Below are positions 1 to 9,018 of a DNA stretch of 64,000 bases, piece after piece. Origin of the DNA: Dehalococcoidia bacterium (GTDB lineage Bacteria; Chloroflexota; Dehalococcoidia; GIF9; UBA5629); assembly GCA_041653995.1 (NCBI GenBank), contig JBAZEK010000004.1:168862-232861 (forward strand). Direction: 5' to 3'. Below the pieces are notes generated by a model. That model did no database searches and had not been told where the DNA came from. It saw only the letters and a program-made list of their open reading frames with translations. The position numbers were made by a program, and so were the translations under genes. Every line of letters begins with the position of its first letter. Positions within the stretch are counted from its first letter, which is position 1.

Positions 1-617
1 TCGATTATATGAAACCACGAATTAAAGAGTTGCACCGCGTTTTAAAGCCGACGGGCAGTTTCTACTATCACTGCGACTGGCATGCGTCGCATTACGTCAA
101 GGTGCTGCTGGACAGTCCCGATCTGTTCGGCTACAGCAATTTTCAGAACGAAATAGTATGGTGTTACAGGTCGGGAGGCGCCAGCCCGCGCAGGCGCTTC
201 TCGCGTAAGCACGATATTATCCTCTTCTATTCGAAAACCGGCGATTACGTTTTCAACGGGCTGAAGGAGAAATCGTACAACCGCGGGCTCAAGCCATACA
301 AATTCCAGGGCGTGGCTGAGTACCGGGATGAAGCCGGCTGGTATACGCAGGTCGGTATGAAAGATTACTGGGAGATAAACATGGTGGGCAGGACCAGCCG
401 CGAGCGGCTGGACTATCCCACACAGAAGCCGCTGGCCCTGCTGGAAAGAATAGTCTCCGCCAGCAGCAATCAGGGGGATATCGTGCTGGATGCCTTTTGC
501 GGCAGCGGCACAGCCCTGGCCGCCGCTCACAAGCTGGGCCGCCGATGGATCGGCATCGATGTCTCCCCGGCCGCCTGTGAGCTGGCCCGGGAGCGCCTGA
601 AAAGTCGGGACTTATAG
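1..617 (+). CDS. DNA methyltransferase (N6-adenine/N4-cytosine type), C-terminal part, 5' end outside window
   Basis: The reading frame is open to the left edge (codons from base 3), so the Met at base 9 is internal. The visible part begins just after where the catalytic DPPY-type motif should lie, in a stretch with VLKPTGSFYYHCDW. It ends with the SAM-binding motif DAFCGSGT (about residues 161-168 counted from base 9) and GIDVS. Catalytic motif before SAM motif is the beta-class order of site-specific DNA methyltransferases, which act either in restriction-modification or as orphan enzymes. The catalytic motif and any restriction partner are outside the window. The 3' end overlaps the convergent glycerophosphodiesterase gene by 6 bases. 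Family call firm; specificity unknown. Confidence 0.85.
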   Translation, partial: DYMKPRIKELHRVLKPTGSFYYHCDWHASHYVKVLLDSPDLFGYSNFQNEIVWCYRSGGASPRRRFSRKHDIILFYSKTGDYVFNGLKEKSYNRGLKPYKFQGVAEYRDEAGWYTQVGMKDYWEINMVGRTSRERLDYPTQKPLALLERIVSASSNQGDIVLDAFCGSGTALAAAHKLGRRWIGIDVSPAACELARERLKSRDL

Positions 618-1286
618 CTTCCGGATTTCCCTGATCACTGCATCGGGACGGTCGGTCATGATCACGTCAGGCCCGCAGCGCACAGCCCGTCTCATCGTAT
701 CCTCATCCCCGCCGTCCCAGACGAACACCAGATCTCCTCCGGCATGCGCTTTTTCAACCGTATCGCCCGTCATCATACCGGCAGCCAACTGAGTGAAACC
801 GGCGGTCCCGGCTGAGGCAATCTTATGCCCGCTATCTGTGGGCTCGCTGATCACAGCGCGGGGCAACTCAGGCGCCAGCACTGCCAGTCTCTCGACCAGG
901 GCGGCGTCAAAAGAGACCAGCACCGTCCACGCCTTATCGACATAGCCACGCAGTATGGTCAGGAATTTGTCCGGGGAGCGCACCTGTTTGAGCTCGATCA
1001 GCAGCACCAGGCCTTTGCCCAGTATATTCAGCGCTTCACTAAGCGTGGGTATGCGGAAGCCGCCCGCCACCCTGCACGCAGCCAGCTCGGCCAGCGAAAG
1101 GCTGCCGATACTGCGCCCGTCTATATCCGCATCATGATGGACGACGAATCCACCGTCCGCGGTCTCCTGCACGTCGAACTCAACCCCGTCCGCCCCGAGA
1201 TCGAGGGCGGCTTTGAAAGCCTCAATGGTGTTCTCGGGGTAGTCCCTGTGGAAGCCGCGGTGGGCGATGACTACAGTCCTGTGCAT
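612..1286 (-). CDS. glycerophosphodiester phosphodiesterase family protein
   Basis: A 224-residue protein that opens with IAHRGFHRDYPENT (residues 7-20), the HRG...PENT signature of the GDPD TIM barrel, followed by GVEFDVQ and HHD, which carry the metal-binding and catalytic residues. The family hydrolyses glycerophosphodiesters to glycerol-3-phosphate and an alcohol. No signal peptide is visible, so a cytoplasmic UgpQ-like role is more likely than a periplasmic GlpQ-like one. The gene starts one base after the stop of the upstream RidA-like gene, so it is probably the last gene of the leftward purF-purM-purH operon. The family is clear; the substrate is not. Confidence 0.87.
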   Translation of the reverse strand: MHRTVVIAHRGFHRDYPENTIEAFKAALDLGADGVEFDVQETADGGFVVHHDADIDGRSIGSLSLAELAACRVAGGFRIPTLSEALNILGKGLVLLIELKQVRSPDKFLTILRGYVDKAWTVLVSFDAALVERLAVLAPELPRAVISEPTDSGHKIASAGTAGFTQLAAGMMTGDTVEKAHAGGDLVFVWDGGDEDTMRRAVRCGPDVIMTDRPDAVIREIRKL

Positions 1287-1287
1287 G

Positions 1288-1692
1288 TTATCCGTCGAGC
1301 ATGGCTACGGCATCCATCTCAACCAGGGCGTCCTTGCTCAGAAGGTCCTGGACCACTATGCCGGTGGAGGCGGGGAAGCTGGCGCCGAAGAACTCCCGCC
1401 GCACAGCCGCCGTCCCCTTGTACCCCTCTTTGGTTTTTATGTAGTCGCAGGTCCAGACCACGTCATCGAAGGTAGCGCCCGCCGCATCCAGTATGGTTTT
1501 CATCTTGAGGAAGATCGTCCTGTACTGCTGCACGATGTCTCCCCTGATTAACAGTTTGCCGGTCTGAAGGTCGATCTCCGTGGCATCGGTGCCAGAGATG
1601 TAGAGCATATTGCCCCTGCGCACGGCCGGCGCAAAGGTAAGGTGCTCGTAAATCTCCCAGCCTTTGGGAATAATAGCCTGCCTCTTACTCAT
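1288..1692 (-). CDS. RidA/YjgF family protein
   Basis: About 134 residues with the RidA (YjgF/YER057c) pattern: NMLYISGTDA near the N terminus, a central helix with TFDDVVWTCDYIK, and a C-terminal region ending VEMDAVAML, which carries the usual VEIxAVA strand. Family members are trimeric and remove reactive enamine/imine intermediates or act as deaminase-like enzymes. An ATG at 1692 is chosen because GGAGGA lies five bases upstream; a TTG 15 bases earlier is possible. The key arginine that defines true RidA is not obvious (the motif reads ASFPASTGI, not PARS), so this is a RidA-like paralogue rather than certain RidA. Confidence 0.8.
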   Translation of the reverse strand: MSKRQAIIPKGWEIYEHLTFAPAVRRGNMLYISGTDATEIDLQTGKLLIRGDIVQQYRTIFLKMKTILDAAGATFDDVVWTCDYIKTKEGYKGTAAVRREFFGASFPASTGIVVQDLLSKDALVEMDAVAMLDG

Positions 1693-1727
1693 ATCTTCCT
1701 CCGACAACCAATCGGTTATGTTTATTT

Positions 1728-2081
1728 TTAACGTGCCGGCCCGGGTGAGTCGGTCAGCCGCTGGATGAGATCCGGCGTCTCCTTCTGTCCCATGCCGTAG
1801 CTTATCAGCTGCGCCAGCCGGTCGAGCATGGGCTTCGCCCCGTCCAGGTCGTCATTTTCCAGCAGGGGCAACGCTTTCTCCAGAAGCTGTGTCTCCTCGC
1901 TCAGCTGGCAGGCGAATCCGCCCAGGTTGCCGCAGCAGGGAGCAATGACCTCCGACCGCCAGAGGTGCGCCTGCTTGATATCCAGAAATTTGCGCAGTTC
2001 CTCGATACCCTCACGCCTGGTGGCAGTATTCCCGAGCTTGGCCCGGGCCTGGTTAAATGTATCGATATTTATCATCAGCAT
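1728..2081 (-). CDS. hypothetical protein in purine operon
   Basis: I do not recognise this protein of about 117 residues. It is predicted mostly helical, with a Cys pair (PCCGNLGGFAC, three Cys within 9 residues) near the middle, a leucine-rich stretch and an acidic patch. No signal peptide or membrane segment is seen. The frame is open back to a TTG at 2120 that overlaps the purH stop (TTGA), so translational coupling from that TTG is possible; the ATG at 2081 is preferred because it is a standard start, but its ribosome site is weak. It sits between purH and the RidA-like gene on the same strand, so it is probably co-transcribed. Confidence 0.55.
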   Translation of the reverse strand: MLMINIDTFNQARAKLGNTATRREGIEELRKFLDIKQAHLWRSEVIAPCCGNLGGFACQLSEETQLLEKALPLLENDDLDGAKPMLDRLAQLISYGMGQKETPDLIQRLTDSPGPAR

Positions 2082-2116
2082 AGTTGCACCGCCTGCTGCT
2101 ATTTTACCGCCTTTGC

Positions 2117-3649
2117 TCAATGCTTGAAATGCCTGACCCCTGTGAAAACCATAGCCATGCCGTGCTTGTCGGCCGCATCGATGGACTGCTGGTCCCTGAT
2201 CGACCCGCCCACCTGTATTATGGCCGTCACCCCGCCCGCTGCGGCCAGCTCCACCGTATCAGGGAAGGGTATGAAGGCATCCGAGCCCAGCACAGCCCCC
2301 TTCGATTTCCCGCCTGCCCGCTCCAGGGCAATCTGGGCGCTGACCGACCGGTTGGGCTGGCCTGCTCCCATGCCCAGCAGAGTGCGGTCCCTGGCCAGAG
2401 TTATGCCGTTCGATTTAATATGCTTGACCACCTTCCAGGCAAAGAAGAGATCTTCCCATTCAGTTTCGCTCGGAGCACGTTTGGTTACGACCCTGGGCTT
2501 GAATTCTTCTTCCGTATAAAAATCCTTGAGCTGTGCGAGGAACCCTCCCGTGATAGGGCGAAACTCCACCGCCCTTCCGCCTGGAGCCGGCGGCTCAACC
2601 GGCATGGACAGCAGCCGCAAACTCTTCTTGCGTCCCAGCAATGCCAGCGCCTCGTCAGTATAGCCTCCCGTTATGATTGCATCGAAATGTGTCTTGTCCA
2701 CCTCGGTGGCCAGGGCGATATCCATTACCCTGTTCACGGCCACGATGCCCCCAAAGGCCGCCACGGGGTCCCCGGCCAGCGCCCTGCCATAGGCTTCGAC
2801 AAGGTCATTGTTGCTGCACAGGCCGCAGGGGTTGGTGTGCTTGATGACCGCCACGGCGGGCTCCATAAAATCGCTCACCACGTTCCATGCCGAGTCGATA
2901 TCAAGGAAGTTGTTAAAGGAAAGCTCTGGCCCGGAGTGCCGTTTCACCTGGGTGATACCCCGGGGTTTATGCCCCGCCACCTTCTCGACGTACAGCGCCG
3001 CAGGCTGATGCGGATTTTCGCCGTAGCGAAGGTTATACATCTTGCTCAGGGCCAGCGTAAGGTCCCCGGGGAAGGCCTCTCCTTCCAGCAGGTACTGTGA
3101 GATAGCCGTGTCATAGAGCGCAACATGCTGAAACGCTTTCTGCGCCAGCTTGCGGCGGAAGGCTATGTCGACCTGTCCCGCCTTCAGTTTTTCTATCAGT
3201 TCATCATAGTCCGCCGGATCCACCACCACCAGAACGGCCGGGAAATTCTTGGCCGCAGCCCTGATCATGGTCGGGCCGCCGATATCGATATTCTCCAGCG
3301 CGTCTTCCAGCGTCACTTCCGCTTTGGAAACAGTCTCGACAAAGGGATACAGATTGACCACCACCAGGTCGATCAAGCCGATCTTATGATTGCCAAGCTC
3401 CTGCATATGCCGGTCCAGGTCGCGCCGCGCAAGTATCCCGCCGTGCACCGCTGGGTGCAGCGTTTTAACCCGACCGTCCAGTATCTCGGGAAATCTGGTT
3501 ATGTCCGATATGCTGCATACTTTGAGGCCTGAATCAGTCAACGATTTCCTGGTGCCGCCGGTGCTGAATATCTCGACCTTGAGGCTCTCCAGCTTTTTGG
3601 CGAAATCGACCAGCCCTGACTTATTGGAAACGCTCAGGATTGCTCGCAT
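2117..3649 (-). CDS. purH: bifunctional AICAR formyltransferase / IMP cyclohydrolase
   Basis: 510 residues, the normal length for PurH. The N-terminal methylglyoxal-synthase-like domain (AILSVSNKSGLVDFAKKLE, STGGT near residue 31, GRVKTLHPAVHGGIL around residue 60) is IMP cyclohydrolase. The C-terminal part contains the AICAR transformylase motif VIKHTNPCG near residue 266 with its catalytic Lys-His pair. The enzyme performs the last two steps of IMP synthesis. It is followed by an unknown gene and preceded by purM with a gap of about 10 bases, in an operon read leftward from purF. Confidence 0.97.
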   Translation of the reverse strand: MRAILSVSNKSGLVDFAKKLESLKVEIFSTGGTRKSLTDSGLKVCSISDITRFPEILDGRVKTLHPAVHGGILARRDLDRHMQELGNHKIGLIDLVVVNLYPFVETVSKAEVTLEDALENIDIGGPTMIRAAAKNFPAVLVVVDPADYDELIEKLKAGQVDIAFRRKLAQKAFQHVALYDTAISQYLLEGEAFPGDLTLALSKMYNLRYGENPHQPAALYVEKVAGHKPRGITQVKRHSGPELSFNNFLDIDSAWNVVSDFMEPAVAVIKHTNPCGLCSNNDLVEAYGRALAGDPVAAFGGIVAVNRVMDIALATEVDKTHFDAIITGGYTDEALALLGRKKSLRLLSMPVEPPAPGGRAVEFRPITGGFLAQLKDFYTEEEFKPRVVTKRAPSETEWEDLFFAWKVVKHIKSNGITLARDRTLLGMGAGQPNRSVSAQIALERAGGKSKGAVLGSDAFIPFPDTVELAAAGGVTAIIQVGGSIRDQQSIDAADKHGMAMVFTGVRHFKH

Positions 3650-3659
3650 GGCTACCCCC

Positions 3660-4685
3660 TTACCGTATTATCACTCTCTCGCTGCCATTGGCCTTGATAA
3701 CCCTGCCGATTACGCTCGCGCCGGTCACGGTCTGCAATATCTTATCGGAACAGTCCTTGTCGCAGAGCACAACCATGCCCACGCCCATATTGAAGACGCG
3801 GAACATCTCTTCATCCTTGATATTGCCTCTCTTCTGGATGAGCTCATATATGGCCGGCGCCGTCCAGGATGACCTGTCCAGCTCCACCGAACAGCTTTGA
3901 GGCAGGATTCGCGGTATATTCCCCACAAGCCCTCCTCCGGTTATATGCGCGATGCCGTGGACCTCCCCCAGGTAGGGTTTGAGATCATTATAATAGCAGA
4001 GGTGAGGCGCCAGCAGCTCCTCTCCCAGGGTTCTGCCCAGCTCTGGATGTATCACCTTGAGAGCTAGCGAATCATGGTCGATGCCGAACACCTTGCGTAC
4101 CAGCGAGTAACCGTTGGTATGCAGGCCGTTGGACGCAAGCCCGATCACAGTATCGCCTTCACTGATCTTCTCGCCGCTGATGACGCTGTCCCTCTCCACC
4201 ACACCCACGATGAATCCCGCCAGGTCGTAGTCTGCCGATTTATACATGCCGGGCATCTCGGCTGTCTCGCCGCCTATCAGCGAGCAGCCGACCTCCCTGC
4301 AGGCCTGCGCCAGGCCGGACACTATGGCCGCCACCTTGTGCGGGTGCAGCTTGCCCAGGGCCACATAGTCCAGCATAAAGAGGGGGCCGGCGCCGCAGCA
4401 GAGTATGTCGTTAACGCAATGGTTGACCAGGTCCACGCCCACCGTATCATGTTTGTCCATGAGAACGGCTATCTTGAGCTTGGTGCCCACGCCGTCGGAG
4501 CTGGAGACAAGCACGGGGTCCCTGTATTTTTTCAGCTTGAAGAAAGCGCCGAAATGCCCGATATCGGTCAACACCTCGGGGCCGAACGTCGGCCGCACCA
4601 GTTCCTTGATCAGTTCCTTGGTCTTATCGGCAGCCGATATGTCCACGCCGGCCTGGGCGTAAGCGCCCTTAGGTTTCGATTTCAC
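3660..4685 (-). CDS. purM: phosphoribosylformylglycinamidine cyclo-ligase
   Basis: About 341 residues; an AIR synthetase that makes 5-aminoimidazole ribonucleotide from FGAM with ATP. Visible features are GAYAQAGVDI at the N terminus, VSSSDGVGTKLKIA, the conserved VNHCVNDILCCGAGPLFMLDY segment, GGETAEMPGMY, and the C-terminal ITGGGLVGNIPR region. The start is taken as GTG at 4685, with AAGGAG five bases upstream, giving the VKSKPKGAYAQAG start expected for PurM and a 17-base overlap with the end of purF. The longer in-frame extension starting at 4742 would lie deep inside purF and has no PurM character. Confidence 0.95.
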   Translation of the reverse strand: MKSKPKGAYAQAGVDISAADKTKELIKELVRPTFGPEVLTDIGHFGAFFKLKKYRDPVLVSSSDGVGTKLKIAVLMDKHDTVGVDLVNHCVNDILCCGAGPLFMLDYVALGKLHPHKVAAIVSGLAQACREVGCSLIGGETAEMPGMYKSADYDLAGFIVGVVERDSVISGEKISEGDTVIGLASNGLHTNGYSLVRKVFGIDHDSLALKVIHPELGRTLGEELLAPHLCYYNDLKPYLGEVHGIAHITGGGLVGNIPRILPQSCSVELDRSSWTAPAIYELIQKRGNIKDEEMFRVFNMGVGMVVLCDKDCSDKILQTVTGASVIGRVIKANGSERVIIR

Positions 4686-6099
4686 TGAGGCTCCTTGCCA
4701 CGTCCAAAGGAAGAGTCTCCAGTTGTAACTTGTCCATCTCAAGCTGCACCGGCATTGGGTACTGGCCGGTAAAGCACGCTGTGCAGAATATCTCCTCGGG
4801 CATCCCTACTGCCTCGATCAGTCCGTCCATGCTGATATGGCCGAGCGTGTCTGCGCCGATGGCGTCTCTGACCTCGGGCACGGTTTTATGTGCGGCTATC
4901 AACTCCCAGCGCGTGGCCATATCGACGCCGAAAAAGCAGGGGTAGCGTATGGGTGGCGCACAGATCCTCATATGCACCTCCCTGGCCCCGGCTTTCTTGA
5001 GCATGTTGATAACACGAGGCGTGGTGGTGCCGCGCACGATGCTGTCATCCACCACGACCAGCCGCTTGCCGGATATCTCCTGGGTCAGCGGGTTGAACTT
5101 AAGCCTGACCCCCAGCTCGCGCAGGCGCTGGTCCGGCGCGATGAAGGTACGGGCTACGTAGCGGTTCTTGAGCAGGCCTTCATGGTAGGGGATGCCCGAA
5201 GCCCTGGCGTAACCTATTCCGGCAGCCGTGGCTGAATCGGGTACACCCATCACCATATCGGCATCCACCGGGTACTCCCTGGACAGTATTGCGCCCATCT
5301 GCTCACGGGCGGAGTAGATCAGTTTGCCGTTGAGCAGGCTGTCGGGCCGGGCAAAGTAGATAAATTCGAATATACACAGGGCTTTACGTTCGCTTTCAAT
5401 ACGTGTACTGCGCACGCCGTTACCGTCGATTGTAACGATCTCGCCGGGCTCTATCTCCCTGACGAACTGGGCGCCGATATTGTCGAAAGCGCACGTCTCG
5501 GATGCCAGCACCCACCCGCCGTCGATGGTCCCCAGCGACAGCGGCCTTACGCCCATAGGATCGCGCACACCGTAGAGCCTTTCACCTGCGAGGATAACCA
5601 GGGAGTAGGCTCCCTGCAGGCGCCGCATGGCATACTTGATTTTTGCCTCGATCTCTTTCTCGGGAGAGTTGAGCATCAGGTAGCCGATCACCTCCGAGTC
5701 GGTGGACGAGTTGAATTTGAAGCCCTGCTCCTCCAGGCCGGCCCGCAGGGCTGCGCTGTTGGTTATATTGCCGTTATGTCCCAGGGCTACCTGCAGGTCT
5801 GTGGTTCCGGCCAGGATAGGCTGTGCATTGCAGGCAACGCTGGAGCCTGTGGTGGAGTAGCGGTTATGGCCGATGGCGATATTGCCCTTGAGGCGCAGCA
5901 ACTCTTCCTCGTTGAATGCGTGTGAAACAAGCCCCATATCCGTATGGATATAGATCTTTCCGCCCTCGACCGTAGCTATGCCCGCGCTTTCCTGCCCGCG
6001 ATGCTGAAGGGCAAACAGCGCAAAGAAAGAGATACGGGCTACATCTACTCCGGGGGCGTAAATACCGAAAATGCCGCAGCTTTCGTGCAAATCATGCAT
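4669..6099 (-). CDS. purF: amidophosphoribosyltransferase
   Basis: 476 residues; first committed step of purine synthesis (PRPP plus glutamine to phosphoribosylamine). The sequence begins MHDLHESCGIFGIY, so Cys8 would become the N-terminal nucleophile after removal of a 7-residue propeptide. IGHNRYSTTG is the glutaminase motif and RLVVVDDSIVRGTT is the PRPP-binding site. Cys residues in ALCIFEF, RICAPP and FCTACF match the [4Fe-4S] ligand pattern of the Bacillus-type enzyme. It heads the purF-purM-purH operon and has a strong promoter close upstream; no ribosome-binding site is visible before the ATG. Confidence 0.96.
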   Translation of the reverse strand: MHDLHESCGIFGIYAPGVDVARISFFALFALQHRGQESAGIATVEGGKIYIHTDMGLVSHAFNEEELLRLKGNIAIGHNRYSTTGSSVACNAQPILAGTTDLQVALGHNGNITNSAALRAGLEEQGFKFNSSTDSEVIGYLMLNSPEKEIEAKIKYAMRRLQGAYSLVILAGERLYGVRDPMGVRPLSLGTIDGGWVLASETCAFDNIGAQFVREIEPGEIVTIDGNGVRSTRIESERKALCIFEFIYFARPDSLLNGKLIYSAREQMGAILSREYPVDADMVMGVPDSATAAGIGYARASGIPYHEGLLKNRYVARTFIAPDQRLRELGVRLKFNPLTQEISGKRLVVVDDSIVRGTTTPRVINMLKKAGAREVHMRICAPPIRYPCFFGVDMATRWELIAAHKTVPEVRDAIGADTLGHISMDGLIEAVGMPEEIFCTACFTGQYPMPVQLEMDKLQLETLPLDVARSLSEIET

Positions 6100-6113
6100 C
6101 GGCTTGCACGTGA

Positions 6114-6142
6114 ATTATACGGTTTTACCGCAGCACGGTCAA
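6114..6142 (-). promoter_or_regulatory. sigma-70-type promoter of the purF operon
   Basis: On the minus strand TTGACC (6142-6137) and a perfect TATAAT (6119-6114) are separated by 17 bases. A start point about 7 bases beyond the -10 box would fall near 6107, only about 8 bases before the purF ATG at 6099. The transcript would therefore have a very short leader, consistent with the missing ribosome-binding site. Confidence 0.75.
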
Positions 6143-6164
6143 TGCGCCGCACGGATTGACACAG

Positions 6165-7499
6165 CTAAGAAGAGGGCGGACAGCCCCAGTACTCGGAACG
6201 CGAGTTGTTGGTCTCGTCCGATTCGCTGATCGTCCCGCCCGTATCGGCTGTCACCTTCATAGTGTCATGGGACCCTAATACGCATATATGGTGATAAGCC
6301 GGGAAAGTGAACGTGGCCTGGCCTCCGGCTACTATGCCGCCGGAGATGGTGACGGTATCTTTGTATACCCCGTTTCTGTATAGCTTTACGTCAAATCCCC
6401 CCGAATTCAGGGCACCTTCGTTCTTGACCGTGAATTTGACCTTGCCCGCATCGTAGGATATATTCGTTATCTTCAGGTCGGGCTTCATTACCATCAGCGG
6501 CGGCACCACAGGGCCCAATACCAGGCAGCTGAACGTTGTGGTCATGCTGTTGTTGGCCTCGTTGGATTCGCTGGCAAGGCCGGTTGAATCGGCGGTAACC
6601 ACTATGCTGTCCGATACTCCGCTGCATGTATATGAATAGCTGCTGAAATATTGTGTGCTGGCAGCGCCGGCAGCCAGCGACGGGACGGAATCGGTGGATT
6701 TTACAGCGCCGTCGATCGTCAGTTTGGTAACGGTGGCGGGCGCTGAGGCTGTGCCCTGGTTCTTGATACGATAATAAATATGGTCACTCGATTTCCAGAT
6801 ATCTTCGATTATCAGGTCAGGTTTGGGCGTTGCCGCGGCGGCAACGGTCACTTTAGCCGTGGCCTGGCTGTAATAGGCCGTATTGGCGGCAGTCAGTGTA
6901 TATGTCGTATCGGTAGCGGGCGAAACGACACGCGTGCCGGTCAGCCCCACACTGCCCACGCCATTATCTATTGTGACTGCGATGGCATTGGTCACACTCC
7001 AGCTCAGGGTTGAGCCGGCGCCGGCCGTGATTCCCGCCGGATCTGCGTTGAAAGCATTGATCACAGGCGGTGTTGTAGCGGTGCCTCCATCTTCGGGCGG
7101 AGGGGCACCGTCGCCCGTGGACTCGGTTGTAACATTAACCGTCCCCTGTGTCTCCAGTGACCAGTTGCCCGCGTCATTCTGCACCGAGAAAAGAATTATA
7201 TGATTGCCCGGTGAAAGGGTGCTGGTAGTAAAAGTCGGCCGCGAGCTCAGATCGCCGTCGATGCTGGAGCGCCAGCGGTAAGCCGTAATACTGCCGGATG
7301 GCGCGGTGCCATGTCCGGTAAAGCTGACCTCCTGCCCCCAGGCAAGGCTGCTGGGCGAGATGAGGTCTATGTAAGCCGATGGGTTGCTCCTGTCAGTGGT
7401 GGCGCCTCCGGACGTATCACCTCCGGGCTGGACGATTGTGATACAGGCTGAACTGAGAGCGATGATACACACCAGTGCAAGGCATACAAGTTTCGGCAT
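6165..7499 (-). CDS. secreted CARDB-domain protein, possible lipoprotein
   Basis: 444 residues. The N terminus (MPKLVCLALVCIIALSSAC) is a hydrophobic signal sequence followed by Cys19, a weak lipobox (LSSAC). A Gly/Ser/Thr-rich region follows, then a PKD-like beta domain (SLAWGQEVSFTGHG; about residues 45-125) and a second Ig-like repeat (PVINAFNADPAGITAGAGST; about 143-220). Two CARDB repeats end the protein, each starting KPDL(I/K)I and ending ESxExNNS (about 228-325 and 340-440). Such modules occur on exported adhesion-type proteins. It is the only gene in its unit, with GAAGGAGG before the ATG. Partner unknown. Confidence 0.8.
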   Translation of the reverse strand: MPKLVCLALVCIIALSSACITIVQPGGDTSGGATTDRSNPSAYIDLISPSSLAWGQEVSFTGHGTAPSGSITAYRWRSSIDGDLSSRPTFTTSTLSPGNHIILFSVQNDAGNWSLETQGTVNVTTESTGDGAPPPEDGGTATTPPVINAFNADPAGITAGAGSTLSWSVTNAIAVTIDNGVGSVGLTGTRVVSPATDTTYTLTAANTAYYSQATAKVTVAAAATPKPDLIIEDIWKSSDHIYYRIKNQGTASAPATVTKLTIDGAVKSTDSVPSLAAGAASTQYFSSYSYTCSGVSDSIVVTADSTGLASESNEANNSMTTTFSCLVLGPVVPPLMVMKPDLKITNISYDAGKVKFTVKNEGALNSGGFDVKLYRNGVYKDTVTISGGIVAGGQATFTFPAYHHICVLGSHDTMKVTADTGGTISESDETNNSRSEYWGCPPSS

Positions 7500-7624
7500 C
7501 TTCCTGCCTCCTTCGAATTTAGTGTTCCCCGTCCCAATATTGTATTAACAATATATTAATAATTTACCACAATATGCTGCAAGCTCATAATCACTAATTC
7601 AAATACAGCGGCGCTTTGTGCGCG

Positions 7625-8392
7625 CTACAGGCCGGCCAGTTTCTGCAGCCAGGACATGACAGCCTCGACAGCCCTCTCGTCCTGGCGCAGCCTGTGGCCC
7701 GCGCCGGGCAGAACGAGTTTTTCTTTGGGCCGTCCGGCTTTCTTATACAGGTGCTCAAGGTGTTCAACAGGCACAACGTCGTCATCTGCGCCGTGCACCA
7801 GCAGCAGCGGTTTTGGTGCTACCTTATCGATGTGGTCTATGGGCGCAACCGCTTTAAACCCATCCAGCCATTTCTTGACCGAGGGAGGATAACCGGCGTC
7901 TCTGATTATCCCTATCTCCCTGAACCGGACTATTAAAGATTCCGCCGTGTAGCCGCCGGCCATGAAGTCGAACTCGGCCGGACAGGCCAGCGTGGCCACC
8001 GCGCTCACGTGTTTCTCACGGGCGGCTACGTTGATGCAGGCGGCTGCGCCTCCCGAAGAGCCCACTAAATATATCTTCTTCCTGTCCACTTCCAGCAGCA
8101 TATAGAGAAACTCAACTGCAGCCTCCAGGTCACAGGTCCATCCCGGCATATCGATATTGCCCTGGCTGGGACCGCAGCCCCTGAAGTTAAAGACCAGCGC
8201 GATGAATCCCGCCCGGCAGAACCTGGCGGCCAGCTCGGGATAACCGCCTTTCTCATCGGGGTTGTAGGAGACAGCAGGGATGCCGTGGCATATACACACG
8301 GCGGGATGGAGCTTGCTGCAATCGTCCGGCAGGAAAACATGCCCGGCCAGCACGACATCGTCAGCGCACAGGACTACGGCTGAATCTCGCAT
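7625..8392 (-). CDS. alpha/beta hydrolase (dienelactone-hydrolase/BAAT-like)
   Basis: About 255 residues. A hydrolase fold is shown by CHGIPAVS (oxyanion loop), VFNFRGCGPSQG, the nucleophile elbow LVGSSGGAAA (Ser in GSSGG), an Asp in LLVHGADDDVVP and a C-terminal His in GAGHRLRQ. The start is placed at ATG 8392, which overlaps the TAA of the upstream protease gene (TAATG) and has GGGGGTGAT just before it; the frame extends further upstream but inside that gene. It is the last gene of the tlyA-protease-hydrolase unit. Most likely a carboxylic-ester hydrolase; substrate unknown. Confidence 0.85.
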   Translation of the reverse strand: MRDSAVVLCADDVVLAGHVFLPDDCSKLHPAVCICHGIPAVSYNPDEKGGYPELAARFCRAGFIALVFNFRGCGPSQGNIDMPGWTCDLEAAVEFLYMLLEVDRKKIYLVGSSGGAAACINVAAREKHVSAVATLACPAEFDFMAGGYTAESLIVRFREIGIIRDAGYPPSVKKWLDGFKAVAPIDHIDKVAPKPLLLVHGADDDVVPVEHLEHLYKKAGRPKEKLVLPGAGHRLRQDERAVEAVMSWLQKLAGL

Positions 8393-9018
8393 TATTTGAT
8401 CACCCCCAGCATTAACATCAGGAGCAGGCCCCATGAAATCACCACCAGCACGAACCAGGCAGCCTTGTTCCAGCGTAAAATCTTCACACCGTCCAGCGGT
8501 GGGAAGGGCACGAGGTTGAAAGCCGCCAGCCACAGATTGATTTGGAAACCGAAGGCGCCGACCAGGCCCCAGATGCCGGAATTTCCCGTCCCTGCGGCCA
8601 GCAGGAAGAAAAGCCCGGCCAGTATGATATTGGCGGTGGGGCCGGCGGCGGATATCATCCCCTCCTCCCAGGGGTCCGGCTGCTTATATGTCGAAGTATA
8701 GACGGCCCCCGGCGCGAAAAAGAGAAAGCGCCCGAAGCTGATGATGGCGGAGGCGACCGCAATGATCAGCCCCAGCTTCCACATGCGGAACTCGGCACGG
8801 TATCCGAAGCGCTGGGCCACTCCCTTGTGGGCCAGCTCGTGAAAGAGGAAGCCGGTCCCGATGCCGACCAGGGCTACGCCCAGGAAGACGGCAAACTGCG
8901 CCATCGACTGCGAATACGGCGTCCCTTGCTGAGGGATCAGGTATTGCAGGGAGAAGCACAACCCCAGCGCCAGCCAGCAGATGGCCAGGTCGCGCAGCTC
9001 GATTTTACTGAAGCTCAC
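8392..9018 (-). CDS. site-2 protease family (M50) membrane metalloprotease
   Basis: 208 residues with about six hydrophobic segments. The zinc motif HELAH (FLFHELAHKGVAQRFGY, around residue 60) lies in a membrane helix, and the second ligand motif is FNLVPFPPLDG near residue 169, the NPxDG signature of site-2 proteases. The family cleaves substrates within the membrane. It starts with GTG at 9018 in the 4-base overlap GTGA with the end of tlyA. It lacks a PDZ domain and is a short, minimal member, like the YwhC/Rv1417-type proteins. Substrate unknown. Confidence 0.88.
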   Translation of the reverse strand: MSFSKIELRDLAICWLALGLCFSLQYLIPQQGTPYSQSMAQFAVFLGVALVGIGTGFLFHELAHKGVAQRFGYRAEFRMWKLGLIIAVASAIISFGRFLFFAPGAVYTSTYKQPDPWEEGMISAAGPTANIILAGLFFLLAAGTGNSGIWGLVGAFGFQINLWLAAFNLVPFPPLDGVKILRWNKAAWFVLVVISWGLLLMLMLGVIK

